Of a stretch of 6,715 bases of DNA, positions 5,836-6,715 are shown piece after piece. The DNA is from JAQAZP01 sp032127265 (GTDB lineage Bacteria > Acidobacteriota > JAQAZP01). The notes below the pieces were generated by a model. It saw only the letters and a list, made by a program, of their open reading frames with translations. It made no database searches and had not been told where the DNA came from. The translations under genes and the position numbers were made by a program. The first letter of the stretch is position 1. Each line of letters opens with the position of its first letter. Location of the stretch: the NCBI GenBank assembly GCA_032127265.1, contig JAQAZP010000294.1:1-6715 (forward strand). Direction: 5' to 3'.

Positions 5836-6715
5836 GACCGGCTCCTCCAGCCGCGTGACCGCCAGCCCGGGGCGCCCCGGCCGTCGCCCGAGGTCACCGG
5901 CACAGAGGCGGCGGTCTTCTCGTCCCGGCGGTAGGCGGCCAGGACCGCGGCCACCAGGGCCACGTCGGTGCGGTCCTCTTCGGCGGGGAGCGGCCGGCCG
6001 GCGTCTTCGCCCAGCAGGCGGTCGATGTAGGACGTGTCGAAGTCGCCGCTGATGAAGTGCGGCTCGCGCATCACCCGCTCGTGGAACGGGATGTTGGTCC
6101 TGATCCCCAGGATCTTGTATTCCTCGAGGGCGCGCCTCATCCGCTCGATGGCTTCGGCGCGGGTGCGGCCCCAGGTCGAGAGCTTGGAGATCAGCGGGTC
6201 ATAGTGGATGGTCACTTCGCCGCCCTGGTAAATCGCCGAGTCGTCGCGGATTCCCGGGCCGCCGGGCTGCCGCAGTGCGTGGATCGGCCCCGGCGAGGGG
6301 AGAAAGCCGTTGGCCGGGTCTTCGGCGTAGATCCGGCACTCGATGGCGGCGCCCCGCATCTGCACCTCTTCCTGGGTCATGGGCAGCGGGCGTCCGGCGG
6401 CCACCTCGATCTGCATCTTCACCAGGTCGGTGCCGGTGACCAGCTCGGTCACCGGGTGCTCCACCTGCAGCCGGGTGTTCATCTCGAGGAAGTAGAAGTT
6501 CATCTGCGGGTCGACAAGGAACTCGATGGTGCCGGCATTGTGGTAGTTCACCGCCTTGGCCGCCTTCACCGCCACCTCGCCCATGGCGGCGCGCATCTCC
6601 TCGCTGACCACCGGCGAGGGGCACTCCTCGATGACCTTCTGGTGCCGCCGCTGGATCGAGCACTCGCGTTCACCGAAGTGGATCACGTTGCCCTGCCGGT
6701 CACCCATCACCTGGA
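5832..6715 (-). CDS. Biotin carboxylase subunit, C-terminal two thirds (5' end off window)
   Basis: An ATP-grasp biotin carboxylase that carboxylates the biotin of the carrier encoded just downstream, using ATP and bicarbonate. The reading frame is open through the right edge, and QVMGDRQGNVIHFGERE matches the middle of the family, so about 200 N-terminal residues are missing and no start is in view. Numbering from the GTG codon at 6710: ERECSIQRRHQK (14-25), then FYFLEMNTRLQVEHPVTE (73-89) with metal-binding Glu76, Asn78 and Arg80 and the probable catalytic base Glu84, then Arg155 in the biotin-binding stretch before YDPLISKL (170-177). All key residues are present. The carboxylase C-terminal domain ends near RLLGEDAG (about 237), followed by a variable, Arg/Ser-rich tail. 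Its TGA overlaps the carrier ATG, so the two are translationally coupled. Confidence 0.9.
   Translation of the reverse strand, partial: QVMGDRQGNVIHFGERECSIQRRHQKVIEECPSPVVSEEMRAAMGEVAVKAAKAVNYHNAGTIEFLVDPQMNFYFLEMNTRLQVEHPVTELVTGTDLVKMQIEVAAGRPLPMTQEEVQMRGAAIECRIYAEDPANGFLPSPGPIHALRQPGGPGIRDDSAIYQGGEVTIHYDPLISKLSTWGRTRAEAIERMRRALEEYKILGIRTNIPFHERVMREPHFISGDFDTSYIDRLLGEDAGRPLPAEEDRTDVALVAAVLAAYRRDEKTAASVPVTSGDGRGAPGWRSRGWRSRS
5842..5848 (-). promoter_or_regulatory. Ribosome binding site of the carrier-protein gene
   Basis: Minus-strand GGAGGAG lies inside the last codons of the biotin carboxylase gene, six bases before the carrier ATG. It shows that the carrier is started on its own and not only by read-through. 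Confidence 0.7.

Noticed and set aside
4999..5934. Plus-strand frame of 311 codons across the convergent gap
   Set aside because: It overlaps the end of the amidohydrolase gene and runs antisense to the carrier-protein gene; the biotinylation motif on the minus strand decides the real frame.

Overview
The window is high-GC bacterial DNA, probably from a Gram-negative-type genome or metagenomic bin. Two plus-strand genes encode proteins that look exported, and the right end carries a split acyl-CoA carboxylase of a type common in many phyla. I cannot name the genus. Nothing here proves a phage, IS element, CRISPR array or RNA gene.

From left to right: (1) bases 1-2211 (+) hold a secreted alpha/beta-hydrolase (esterase-like) whose true start and most of its signal peptide lie off the left edge, with a long unrecognised C-terminal beta-rich part. 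(2) Bases 2254-2870 (-) hold a compact type II toxin-antitoxin operon: a ribbon-helix-helix antitoxin and a PIN-domain VapC-like toxin joined by an ATGA overlap. Its promoter sits in an AT-rich patch packed with ATGT/ACAT half-sites. (3) Bases 2871-3218 are non-coding, carrying the toxin-antitoxin promoter facing left and the leader of the next gene facing right. (4) Bases 3219-5189 (+) hold a complete secreted amidohydrolase (ATZ/TRZ-like) with an N-terminal OB-fold-like region. (5) Bases 5190-5331, between convergent genes, hold two hairpins and two copies of a 17-base repeat. (6) Bases 5332-6715 (-) hold a biotin carboxyl carrier protein and, upstream of it, the C-terminal two thirds of a biotin carboxylase, again joined by ATGA; the carboxylase runs off the right edge.

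The two plus-strand genes are both extracytoplasmic hydrolases and may serve scavenging or catabolism outside the cytoplasm, but no substrate can be read from the sequence. The carboxylase pair makes carboxybiotin for an acyl-CoA carboxyltransferase encoded elsewhere. The toxin-antitoxin pair lies between the two hydrolase genes on the opposite strand and looks like an independent module. The most useful leads are the OB-fold/amidohydrolase architecture, the dense operator array, the repeat-bearing hairpins in the convergent gap, and the unidentified C-terminal region of the esterase. I do not see clear evidence of a wholly new system.
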